NCBI GenBank assembly: GCA_001643675.2
Contig: LSRY02000021.1
Span: 186,001 to 250,000 of the forward strand
Reading direction: 5' to 3'
From: Monocercomonoides exilis
Taxonomy: Eukaryota > Preaxostyla > Oxymonadida > Polymastigidae
DNA length: 64,000 nt
Of this stretch, positions 1-10,659 are shown piece after piece. The position numbers were made by a program, and so were the translations under genes. The notes under the pieces were generated by a model. The model was not told the DNA's origin, did not search any database, and saw only the letters and a list, made by a program, of their open reading frames with translations. Every line of letters begins with the position of its first letter. Position 1 is the first letter of the stretch.

Positions 1-1
1 C

Positions 2-1006
2 ATTGATACAAAATCTGCCAAATTTGATTCGCAAGCGCTTCTTTCCACAACAACGAACACTTCTGCCTCAGCAGCAACAAGATCAGATTCACCTTCACAT
101 TTGGGAATATCTTCGATTATCCATTACCCTGGCACGCTTGCTGATCATGTGCCTGGTTCACAGCCAAGCAATCATATTTTACAAAGCGATATTCTTTTTA
201 GACTTTCAAACCCAATTGCAATTTCTTCTCTTCAAAATAAATCCTCTTTTTTGCCTTCTCCTTTTCATCGTCAAACTAAAACAGGTCCAATTCTTTGCTT
301 AATAACAGGGCAGCCTGCACAGTTTATTGATCCAATTACTCGTCTCCCTTCGTCTTCTGTGAGTGCGTTCGCCGCTCTGCGCCGAATGCCGTCTGACTCA
401 ATTGGGCTGCTGATGGCGATCTCAATGGGCAAAAAGACTGAGTGGGAAGCATGGCAGAAGAAAACGAGAAAAAGCATGCAACCAAAAGGAGATAATAAAT
501 TAAATGAATCATCGAGGAAGAGCAAGAAGGAAAAGGAAGAACAGAAAGGAACGCCAAGAAAGAGAGCATGTAAAAATGCTGTTTCTTCAAAAGATGAAAG
601 AGAAGCCCCTTTCAATGAAGAAAATGCACATAAAGTTACAAATGACGAAAGTGGGAGCAGAAGCTGCAGAGATCAAAATGCATCAAAAAATGACATTTTC
701 GAAGAAGAGAACAGAAATGCTCTCCAAATGCCTCCATTTGTTTGTTTCATAAACGATGCAATCAGAAAGCTAGACTTGCTTCGGAAACCCAAAAGCAGTT
801 CTCTTCAAGAATTTTCAGAGTCTGTTAGGCAAACTTCACTGAGACATAATCCAGAGTCAAAATTAAGTTTGTTTTCTTTTCTGCAACAGAGAAAGAAAAC
901 ATCTTGTAGAACAAAACTATTAAAGAAAGACTCTAACGACTCTGATGAAAACACAAAAAGAAAAGATGAAGAAATTTTATTCATGAATCTTCTTCACAAC
1001 ACATGA
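2..1006 (+). CDS. YL1 C-terminal domain protein (Ies6/Swc2-like), 5' truncated by window
   Basis: The frame is open from base 2 to the TGA at 1004-1006, so the true start lies upstream of the window. Around bases 280-385 the protein reads CLITGQPAQFIDPITRLP followed by a short helix and LRRMPSD. This matches the YL1-C (YL1 nuclear protein C-terminal) domain of chromatin remodellers: a C-x-(I/V)-(T/S)-G-x-x-A core, an aromatic, a D-P, then the 'LP' strand. The MPSD continuation resembles INO80 subunit Ies6/INO80C more than Swc2/YL1, but I cannot separate the two. In known complexes these subunits help INO80 or SWR1 act on H2A.Z nucleosomes in the nucleus. The ~190 residues after the domain are basic, Lys/Ser-rich, unrecognised and longer than in yeast Ies6. 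No intron is needed in this part. Confidence 0.7.
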   Translation: MDTKSAKFDSQALLSTTTNTSASAATRSDSPSHLGISSIIHYPGTLADHVPGSQPSNHILQSDILFRLSNPIAISSLQNKSSFLPSPFHRQTKTGPILCLITGQPAQFIDPITRLPSSSVSAFAALRRMPSDSIGLLMAISMGKKTEWEAWQKKTRKSMQPKGDNKLNESSRKSKKEKEEQKGTPRKRACKNAVSSKDEREAPFNEENAHKVTNDESGSRSCRDQNASKNDIFEEENRNALQMPPFVCFINDAIRKLDLLRKPKSSSLQEFSESVRQTSLRHNPESKLSLFSFLQQRKKTSCRTKLLKKDSNDSDENTKRKDEEILFMNLLHNT

Positions 1007-3230
1007 TTTCTACAAATTGATTTTGATTTCTATTTATTCCTTGTTTTCTAAAAGTACCTCAATTTTTTTCAAATGTCGTGATTTACACTCAATAAAAAAA
1101 TTTCAAAATAAACAGACACTTAAAATTTAATATTAAACATATTTCCCATGAAATATTTTCATCTTTTTGAAATATAATAAAAAAATATTTGGAATTTTTT
1201 ATCTAATTTCAAAAATCAATGGCTCACTCGCATTTCCATGAACTATTTGTTTTGATCATTTTTTCGTTATGAATGTTTTTAACCTTTTCTTTTTTATTAT
1301 TTTTTGATTATTTTTTAGCCAACATTTTTATTTGATTTTATTTTATCTTTTTTATCCAACGAATTTTATGAATTGTTGATGTGTTGACTTCATCATTGTT
1401 TAATGTACTGCTATCATCTTATTTATTTCATAATTTGCAAAATGTTAAAAAGGTAGTTGTTCCTAAAGAAACGTTTTTCACTCATATTTGATTTTCAAAA
1501 AAATGAAAAAAAATTTCAACATAAATGCTGAATATGCACATGTTTTGTGATAAATATTTATTTATTTTCTTTTCTATTTATATTCCGACTTTTAAGACAA
1601 TAAAAAAAGAGGGTACAGAATTCTTTCATTCATGAAAAATTTAAAAATTTGTTCCAAGTTTTTTCTTCGATCGTTTGATTTAAATTATGAAATACCGTTC
1701 AATATGGGTCATTATTTTTGAAAGCATGCAAGTTCTGTTAAAATTTTCGGTCATTTTTCATGTTTCGTAAAATTGTTAAATTTTCAAATATAACAACAAG
1801 TATATATAAAATTTATGTTAAAAACAGTTTTTTAAAATTTATTGAGTGAGCATTTGCTATTTTGAAACACAAAAGTATTTTTTTTTGCTCATTTCACTAA
1901 ATGATCATATTATTCCATCATTTTCATGACACTTCTGTTTAACTTTAGGTGATAATAATATTTTCGTGAGAAAAATGAAAAGTGAAAAAACATTATCTAT
2001 CGTTTTCTCATAAAAAATTTCTGCAATTATTTTTCTGATCATGATAAAACATTCTATATTGTTTATGTGAAGAATTGACGGTCACATGATATTCAAAAAT
2101 AGCATTGAAGATAGCAGTTCGATGAAAAAATAATAGCTTGTTTTCAATATTAATTCAGTTTGTTCTTTGTTTTTAAACATTACAATATCAAAATTTTGCA
2201 AACCCAAACACTTGATCGTGAATTTTTCATCAGATAAATCTGTGCAAAATATGATGATCTTTTCAAATATCTGTTCTGTTTCAGAACATCTTCTACGGAA
2301 ATGTATTCGCATACAAATAAATAATTTGATGCAAAATGTTCAGCGTAAGCATTCATGCTATTAATTTCATGGAATAACAAAATTGTCAAAGGAACAATGT
2401 GAATTTTCTACGATGCAAGAAACATTTCTCTTTTTCTGTATTTCGTCATTCTGATAAAGGAAAAAATTTAGCAAAAATTCAAATTTTCTTTACATCGCTA
2501 TTTCACGTTCTTATCAGCCAATAACACAATCCTTTCATTTGATTTCTCATTTTGCTATAAACAATACGAAAGTGTCTCAAACCGCGGTTATTATTTGCTT
2601 CAAGTTTTGCTGTGTGAAAATGATTTCAAAACGGTTTTAAACTCTAAATATTCCGATAAATTGATGAAAACAGTTTCTGATTGTGTTTCACTATGGTAAA
2701 GAATTTTTTTAACTGAGTGGATTCAAGAAGCTTATCATCACTTTGCAAGTGAAGCAGAAGATTCAGTGAAATCACCCAGAAGAAACAATACGGTTTCTGA
2801 ATATAAAGATTTTGGGAATGCAACACACATCTATTACAAAAAAAGAGCACTGAATCAATATACAAATATAAAGATAACACATAAGTCAAATATTTCATTT
2901 TGAACATTCTAAACATTACTGAAACAGTGAAAGCCTTTCAGAGAATATATTTTCTTTTATTCAAATGAAAACATCATATGTTTTTTATTCTTTATCGAAA
3001 AATAATAAATCACATTCTCTCAACAGTTATTTTATTTTTGCATGAAAAATATCTCCAAAACTTTCGAAAAATGCAGATTTTAAAATTTTTTGGAAATAAA
3101 TGAATACAAAAATATTTAAATCAAAAATTCCGGACGAAAAAGTTAATACAAAACAAAACAAAATTATCAAATAATAAACTTTCATTTAATTTTGAATTGG
3201 TTCAAAAATGACTTATCAAGCGTTTGCCCT
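1007..3230. other. AT-rich intergenic DNA
   Basis: About 2.2 kb of very AT-rich sequence with many poly-A and poly-T runs and no reading frame I can support. The only structured item is a copy at 1705-1723 of the TGGGTCATTATTTTTGAAA motif. It matches, in inverted form, 14539-14557 and the ends of the small repeats at 15747-16006 and 17627-17886, so an old transposon end is likely here. Confidence 0.6.
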
Positions 3231-3316
3231 GGGAGGCTGATTCTGGACCCAAAGCCTTCAAGGGACTGTGCTGGACCGGTCACAGCACAGTCCCAGGACG
3301 GAATCAGCCTAGCCCC
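3231..3316. other. GC-rich nested hairpin, candidate structured RNA
   Basis: A compact GC-rich island in AT-rich DNA. An inner perfect inverted repeat pairs GGGACTGTGCTG (3262-3273) with CAGCACAGTCCC (3283-3294) around a 9-base loop that contains GACCGGTC. An outer pair joins GGCTGATTC (3235-3243) to GAATCAGCC (3301-3309). A further GGG/CCC pairing (3231-3233 with 3314-3316) extends the stem. Structured RNAs often stand out this way in AT-rich genomes. I cannot assign it to tRNA, a spliceosomal RNA, SRP or a known snoRNA. The DNA itself could instead be a protein site or a fold-back repeat. Confidence 0.4.
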
Positions 3317-3483
3317 TTCATTTTCTGCACACAGCAAAAAAACGGGGGTACTTAAATTTTTTTTGGAAAAATAATCCAAAAAAATTTAAGCTTGAGCAAC
3401 AAACAACTTGAAAAGTCCATTTTCAAAACAAAGACAAAATTATTCGAAAGCAGAATACAACAAATCGAATAACTTTGATAAAA

Positions 3484-6400
3484 CTAATTCAAAAAACAAC
3501 AGTGTTTTTTTCTTTCAGCGAACAATTTTAACGTGTTGCTTCCAATTAACTCAACTTGTGGAACAGACTCACGAATTGAAAATTGTTTTTTATTTTTTTC
3601 ATCTCTCACCCTTTCCTCTTTAAAATTCATCTTTTCATCCCCTCTTGAATTCAATGGAGAAGCAACAGATCTGTAAATATTTTCATTTCGCTTTTCGTAA
3701 AATAAGAAGGTTTTCAATGCATCTGCCTTTAGCTTTTTCCAAAGAATTTTATTAGAAGCGTTGTATCTGAAAAAATATATTATTGAAAAAAGAAATAAGA
3801 TCAACAATCATTAAAATAAAAAATAAAAAAATATTGCAACCTTAAAAAATACCGATTTGTATTTTTTTGTTCATTAAGGTCAAAATCTTTCAGTGAATGA
3901 GAGTTGTGTGTGATCTTATTGAAAAAATCAATTAGTTCATCTATATTATTTATTGAGATATCATTGCTCAACTCGTAATTTAGCAGACGTGTCAAACTCC
4001 CGAACTCGCCATCACACTCACATTTACCATGTTTTTCACAAAAAAATGATAAAGTGGTGGTTTTATTTTTTGCAAATGAAGAATTATTAGACAAAAGGAA
4101 ATGAAGGAGTTGTGAATTGCGAAAGTGTGGTCCAGTGTCACACATGAAATGAAATGTGTTTGTTTGTTGAAGCATTGGCAATGAAAGAACGTTTTGCAAA
4201 CACTCAATGGCAAATCGATAATCATGAGAGAGAATCTTTGAAAAGAAATTGAAAACGTGTTTTGTTCTGTTGTTTTTATCGTCCAAAACATAAACAATTA
4301 CACAAAAGTGAGATGCACTTTCTTTGGAATAGAAATCTTTGCTCAGTTGATTTCTCCGAATTGGAAAAGTCCAATTTTCTTTAAAGTCAAATAGAATTAA
4401 TGCTTCGTTAGGAGTTAAGTTGTTCTTCAAAAATCTGAAGTGACTTTGTTGATGAGATGCAAGAAGTCGATGATCTTCAATAAGTTGCATTGTCTCCTTT
4501 TCTTTTTCTGAAAGATCAGAATTTTTTGATTTGAGGTTGTCTCGTTTCTTTTGAAGAGAGGAATACATTTCGCATAAATGGCATAAATCTGTTCGACGTT
4601 TGGCCTGCTTAATATGTTTGGTTTTTTTATAAAATGTGCTTTTGGACATTTTTATATGAGTTTCTTTAAATTTTCCATACAACTTGGCCTTTGTCATGTT
4701 TATTATTCGAGTAGGAGGTTTTTTTATTTGATAGTCAATCTGCTTTTGATAATTCTGTGTGAAGTTCTTTTTGGTTGAGGAGTTTCTGCCTTTGAAGCAA
4801 TTTCTTGTTTCCGATGAAGATGTTGCATTTTTAAAGAAAGTGCGATGTTTTGAATGAATTGGTTGATACAATGAAGTAGTTGAATATTGTTGAATTGATG
4901 AAGTGATTGAGTCATTCGCATGAAGAGTGTTGTTTGAAATGTTTGAAGAAATTGAAGTGAAACGGGAAGGTGATGATATGTAATTTGTCGTTGATGATAG
5001 ACATAAAGAATTTGTTCCTTCATCTTCACTGTTCTTCATGTTATTTGTTGTCTGCTTCTTTAACGAATTAATTCTTACATCGTCGTGATGATTTTGAGAC
5101 ATGAAAATATCTCGTCCAATGTTGAATAAGTCAGGGGAGAATGGATTTTGAAGATTATTGAAGAGCTGTTTATTGTTTCGAACGTATACAAATAAAAATG
5201 GACGAGAACCACCATCTATTTGTCTTTTTATTTCAGATTGTGCATTTTGTCCAACCACCGAAATATTTTCATCGTTGCATAATATCCATTCATCATTCGA
5301 AAAATGAACGTTGTCCTCTTTTTGATTCAAGCACAAAGAGAAAAAATGCCCAGATTCATTAGTCCCTTGAAAGAACAATACAGAAATCAAACTGAAGTTA
5401 CAAGCTCCTTCGACATGACAATCACCACATTTCAATCCCTCCATTTCATTTGTAAATGATAAACAAAAAGGAACATTCAACGTGTTTTCTCTGTTGTTAT
5501 TTAGAGATTCAAGTGAAATGGCCAAAATATTTGGAAACTGAATAATATTTAAAATTGCCAAATGGTTGGTATTTTGTCTGCATTTTTCACAAAAAGCATC
5601 TCTATTGTTATGATTAGATGTGCCAAATTGAAAAGATTTGTTCAATGATGTGATTACATCATCACCATTCAAACGAATAATTGGTGAGGTTTCTGAAAAA
5701 CCAAATGAAAAACTGCCACAAACTGAGCATTTTTTGGGGAAATTAATCTGAACACACATTTCTTTTGAAAGGGCTGGAGTTGTGTAAGATAAATCACTGT
5801 AGATATTCAGAAATGCCTCATAGAATTCTTGCTGATTTCCTCTTGAAAAACAGTGTTCATTTTCCCATTGTTTGACAAATGACAGTGTCCATTTTGAGTT
5901 AATGTTTGAATTGAAACCGTATTTGTTGCTCTTGAAATTAGAAACAAGTTGAAGTAATTTCTCTAAATATGAATTCTTTGAAACATTTGAAACTTCGATG
6001 TGATCAAAAAATTGAAATATTGATCTGAATACTTGAATCAAAGAAGCCAAATAACATGTGTTACCATAATTCTGCAAAGGATAACACCTTGTCAATGTTG
6101 AATTCTGTTCAATTGATTGATCTTTTGATGTATTGATACATTGATCCCGATCATCACCATTTGAACCACGAATGCTAATGATATCTTTGAATGATGAATG
6201 AGTCAAATCTTCGTCGATAGATTCCATTTCAATGTCACCATCATAAACATCATATGAATTGTTTGAACAATCAATGTCTGATGATCCGAAATAAAATGCA
6301 CCACCATTTAAAATTGATCCTTTGATTTGCTGATGTGTCCTGCATTCGCGGTCAATCCATTGATCGATTCCTTGATGAATGTTACTAAACGTGGGTGAAT

Positions 6401-6545
6401 TGATATCATTTATTTCTATTTCAGGAGACCCAAAGTTTAAATCTACAATATGATCACTTTGAAAATAGTTTTTCAGAGGGTCGATATCTTCCTCCATGCA
6501 ATCATCTGAATTTAAAATAGAAAAATCATCATCTTCACAATCCAT
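3484..6545 (-). CDS. Ubiquitin-specific protease fused to a DDE-type transposase domain
   Basis: Two exons, 3853-6545 and 3484-3766. The intron 3767-3852 (GTATTT...TTCAG) joins CG|A in frame, giving 991 residues ending at TAG. Residues ~155-455 form a peptidase C19 (USP) domain. The Cys box is LQNYGNTCYLASLIQ with C164. Zinc pairs are C273/C276 and C319/C322. The His box is ESGHFFSL with H400, followed by W420 and N424/D425. The catalytic residues are therefore present and it may be an active deubiquitinase. Residues ~635-900 look like an RNase-H-fold transposase: a CHLC knuckle after a basic stretch (~643-660), LFDFKENW (D720), CDTGPHFRN (D803) and EKHGKCECDGEFG (E837, D845). The linker is Ser/Asn-rich. 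The N-terminal ~150 residues are acidic. The fusion is in one continuous exon, so it does not depend on splicing. Host gene or transposon gene is undecided. Confidence 0.75.
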
Positions 6546-6646
6546 TTTGCCTTTTAAAAAATAATATAAAATTCAATTTGTTTCATATGATAATAAAAAG
6601 CAAACATTCGTTTAATTGAACTGTCCGTCTCGAACCTTCCGAAGAT

Positions 6647-7375
6647 TCAGTTGAGTTTTCTATCAGAAAATTCAAGAATTTTTCCTCGTCTGTTTTGCTG
6701 AGCTCTTGGTTTATCCATCAAAAAATATAAAAAAATATATACCGTTTTATTAAAAAATGAACCCAAACTTGATTTTGAGGGTGGAAGAGGAGGTTTATTT
6801 GGATATGGAATATCAAAATTTTCAGAAGAACTGGTTTGCTTTGCATGTTTATAATTTCCGATTGTGCAGTTAAATCCAAACATAAGAAGCTGCTGATGGC
6901 TGTATTCGTGACATAAACATTTGAGGATAGAAACTTTTGAATGAACATTGAGTTCATTATTGTAAACAGATGCCAGCCTCATAACAACATATTTGTTTTT
7001 GTCTATTACGAAAGATAGAAAGATTATTGTTCAAAGTTAGATAACAGCAACAGAAAACGAAAAACCATTGAATATCTTCTGAATTTGAGGAAATAACTTT
7101 TTTCCTTTATTTGTATGTTGAAACATGTATTCCATCAAAATAACAGGGTCTCCGTATGACTGTTCTTCCAAATATTTCCATGATTTGCTACACTTTTCAC
7201 TTTTCCTGGAACTTGACAATTCAGAAAATACTTTTCCTTCCATGATCATCATCCTATATTTTGTATTCGATGGTCTTAAAAAAAGAATCGATCTTTTCAT
7301 TTTTCCAAAACGCTGAATGACAGATGAAAATATAAAAGCTGATATGTGCTTTTCATGTATTTTTTCACTTTTCAT
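6647..7375 (-). CDS. Putative transposase N-terminal-like protein upstream of the USP fusion
   Basis: Two frames join cleanly through a 63-bp intron at 7003-7065 (AAT G|GTTTTT...AATAG|AC). The exons are 7066-7375 and 6647-7002, giving about 220 residues. The second exon has a pattern I associate with the N-terminal half of the same transposase type: a short helical segment with LLMFGFNCTIGNYKHAKQ, then a Pro-rich PPLPPSKSSLGSFFNK. This gene lies on the same strand ~100 bp before the USP fusion. It may therefore be the first part of one larger gene whose linking intron I could not prove: the best acceptor, TTTAAAAG before 6552, needs an upstream donor in phase 1, e.g. GTTCATT. The start codon and first exon are uncertain because the frame is open some way upstream of the ATG. 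Confidence 0.4.
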
Positions 7376-7968
7376 TTCAATTTTTCTAAGAAAGCTTAAA
7401 TTATTAAGTTTTTTCTTCCAATGAATTATATGAAATGTTCTGATGACTTTGAAGGCATGTGATCAATATGATACGATTGAACATATTTGAACATCCATTT
7501 TGAAAGAAAAGCAGAAGCATTTCGGTTCGTGCAGTTCAAAATAAAATGTATATGAAAAATTGTCCACATTCTAAAGATCAGAAATGACAAATCATCAAAA
7601 ATACAAGAACAGAGAAAAAATGTCAAAGAAACTATAAAATTGAGTATTCTATACAGAAAGGGAGGATAATCATGTTTGTATTTGTAAACTTAGCTAATGA
7701 AATCGGGTTAAATTAATTTATGGAGATGAATATGTTGAAAAAAGAATTAGAGGAAGAGGATGAGAAAGTGTTATTCGTTGAAGACAAAACATATGAAAGA
7801 GAAAAACGCTAAGGGAATGAGAAATCGTGATGATGATGATGATTGTGACTATGATTTTTGTGCTCAAGTCTTTTGTTTTAGAGGTGACAATGAGGTTAAA
7901 ATGGAATATCATCTATTCTTTATTCTCCCCCACCTTTTTACCGTTATTTGTGTCATTTTTTGGAAAGA

Positions 7969-8192
7969 TGTTCGAACTAGTCAATGAAATGGAAAAGGAT
8001 GAAGAATATGAAGCAGAAAAAGCAGCAGCAGAAGAAGAGGAAGAGGAAGAGGAAGAAGAAGAAGAAGAGGAAGAGGAAAAAGAAGAAGAAGAGGAAGAGG
8101 AAAAAGAAGAAGAAGAGGAAGAGGAAAAAGAAGAAGAAGAGGAAGAGGAAAAAGAAGCAGGAGTAAAAGTTAAATTGGAAGGTTTAATCTGA
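7969..8192 (+). CDS. Glu-rich low-complexity ORF (doubtful gene)
   Basis: A short frame from ATG 7969 to TGA encodes ~74 residues. About 40 of them are Glu with periodic Lys, arising from a tandem GAAGAGGAAGAGGAAAAAGAA unit (8031-8156). It could be an acidic exon of the gene that follows at 8269, or simple-sequence DNA with no product. No family is recognised. Confidence 0.2.
8031..8156. repeat. 21-bp purine tandem repeat
   Basis: Imperfect copies of GAAGAGGAAGAGGAAAAAGAA in tandem, all purine on the plus strand. Confidence 0.8.
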
Positions 8193-8268
8193 ACAACTTC
8201 TGTTCGAACGATATGTTGTTAATTGCGAAGAATAGCTGAGGAAGAAAAGGTGGAGGAATACGAAGAAG

Positions 8269-9534
8269 ATGGATGATGAATCATTAGGCGATATAACCTT
8301 CTTTACTCCATCTGAACTCAGTTCAGGTGAAATTGCTTTCAAATCTCCATTCTATTCTCCTTCTTCATCTTCTTCTTCTTCTGCTGCTCTTCTTCTTCCT
8401 TCGCCTCGTCCTCCTTCTCCAAGAAAAAAAAGCAGCCATTTAAATAGCAATTCAACAGCATCTCCGCAAAACCCATTGAGCAACAGAAGAACTGTTAATG
8501 ATGATGCAAAATACTCTCTTTCTTTTTCTTCTTCAACTTATTCTTCAACTTCTTCTCCTTCTCCTTCTCCTTCTCCTTCTCCTTCTCCTTCTCCTTCTCC
8601 TTCTCCTTCTCCTTCTCCTTCTTCTCACATTAACTTCGGACAAAGATGGTGAGCAGCGAAAAGATATGCATTGCCTGAGCAGCTGTCGCCTCTGCGGGAG
8701 TTGTTTGCTCTTTTTTTACAGGAGTAAAATGAATTCCAAAATAACCAAATTTCATTGCATGCCTCTGCATCTTTGCTTTCTTCCCCTTTTTCTCTCCATC
8801 CTGCCCTGTCCCTCCTCTCCGACATCTTTCTCCCTCCTTTAACAAATGAAGAAACATTGAAAATTGAAGGTTTTTTGTTTCGCTTTTTCCATTCTTCAAA
8901 ATTTGAAAATAAAAACAAAGAAGAAGAAAAGAATCCGAAAGGAACTCAATAACAGTGTCTGCAAACTTTGGGTGCTTGTGGCTTGAATGACCACACTTTG
9001 TGCTTTTTGGCATTCTTCAAGCTCACTTCACAGAAGAAAAGTGGGAGAAAAAAATAGATGACAACGATCGGTAGATTGAAGCAGACGAAATGGGCATGCC
9101 GAGGAAGGAAGAATTGCTCATCTATCTGTGCTTGAAATACATCGCTCTTCTGCCTGCGTGATTGGAAAGCATCAAATGTCAACGAGATTGTGTATGATGA
9201 GCATAAATCCTGATGAAAATGAAGAGAATGAGTTGGCTGTGCTTCAACAGCGAAGAGAAGGAATGAAAGAAAAAGTTGGTATTCGCTTATCAACACTCAT
9301 GATGCAGATGACAATGCTTCTGTTATGCATTCTCTGATGCTCAACGCACAAAATTCAAAGAACCGTGCACTGACATAAAATCTGAGCGAAACAACGACTT
9401 TGTTGAAAAACAAACGATGAAAACAAAAACCATCAAGTTCTCTTTCATCAGCTGTGGCATCGAAGAAAGCAAACTTCGAATGATAATCGCCTTGCTCACT
9501 CAAAATGGCTGTCCCTTCGAAGAATGAAATCCAA
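8269..9534 (+). pseudogene. Ser/Pro-rich gene, unresolved exons or decayed
   Basis: Exon-like frame 8269-8651 begins MDDESLGDITFFTPSE and runs into a Ser-Pro repeat from a (CTTCTC)n tract at 8551-8622. It could end at a donor, GATG|GTGAGC. Downstream plausible protein is spread over different frames with stops: LPPLTNEETLKIE near 8830-8870, a segment around 9080-9270 ending QQRREGMKEKV, and about 64 residues at 9340-9531 with GIEESKLRMIIALLTQNG that loosely resembles a BRCT fold. Joining them needs very short introns (for example a 29-nt one at 9280-9308) plus at least one 1-base shift. It is therefore either a multi-exon gene I cannot solve or a decaying gene. Function unknown. Confidence 0.35.
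8551..8622. repeat. (CTTCTC)n hexanucleotide tract
   Basis: Twelve tandem hexamers. In the plus frame they encode a Ser-Pro run. Confidence 0.85.
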
Positions 9535-10659
9535 ATGTGGTTGACCTGAATGAAGTTTGATTGCCTATTAGCACTCTACAATTTGATGTCTCGTAGTTGG
9601 AGATTCTCCTTTCTTTTGGTTCGAAAACGAAATCAAAGAAAGAATCCCTTAGTTTTTCATGTCTGCCCAGCGCAGTCCGAGAAACGGGAAAACCTTATAA
9701 ATAAAACCGATATTTTGGGGTCCTCCTTTTTTCGTTGAATTCTTGCCTTTTTTTATGATTAATATCCTTCCCTCGATATTGCCAGCCACTTTTCTTGCCA
9801 AAAAATACCCCAAACTGCTCTCCCTGCCTAACATTCCAAAATTCTATATAATTTTGTGCAGATTTTGTCCTTCACAGAATTCCATCCATAAATCTTCATT
9901 CAATGAAGCATCAGTTGAATTTGTTTTCATCTCTTCCACCAAATAAAAATCATGTATCTTGCGTAACTTCATTTATATCCTAATTGCTATATAATAATCT
10001 GCTCCGTTCTCATCGTATTGCTCTCCAAAGCGGAGATTGACCATTTCAACAATAACTCACATTCCTGCACTTTGGAGAGGATACAGACTGAAATATCTTC
10101 ACAACATTTAGAACAATATAAGTTGCATTCATTGTGTCTTTTTGTGTTATTGATGAAATTGTTGTGTTCCCCTTGGCCATCCAATTGACAAAAATCGTCA
10201 GGTAGAATTTCAAAAATATTGCATAACCACCATTGTCTGTTGTCATCACAGGAAATAATATTCTAAGTTCTATTGGTGATGTTAGCTATGGAATTCTCAT
10301 TCTGTGAATGGATAATTCCATTCTTTCAAATCTGATGATCATTAAATCCATTTCAAATAAGGATTAATTATGAATCGTTATTTTCACCACAGTTGCCTTT
10401 GAAAAATGTCAACAAAAGAAAGAATAGTGTAAACACACATATTTTTCTATTGCTATTTTGGGATAAAATTTCTGAAACTTTCTTCTATCCAAACATTCGT
10501 TCATTCAACGTAAATGACGAAATTTTTTGTGTTTTCCGAATACAATCTGTTTTCGAAAATGCAGGAGATGGAAAGCTCAATGAAATTCAATGGTATCCAA
10601 TTCTTTATGGAATTCAATTCTTTATGATTCGTTTCCTTTCTCATTTTTATTGTTGAAGA
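9535..10659. other. Unassigned DNA between broken genes
   Basis: No supported gene. A plus frame at about 10393-10656 encodes 87 residues (with FFYPNIRSFNVNDEIF) that I do not recognise and that lacks a convincing start. It may belong to the pseudogene that follows. Confidence 0.4.

Noticed and set aside
3231-3316. tRNA or bacterial-type terminator at the GC-rich hairpin
   Set aside because: There is no cloverleaf, T-loop or anticodon arrangement, and a rho-independent terminator has no meaning in this nuclear genome.
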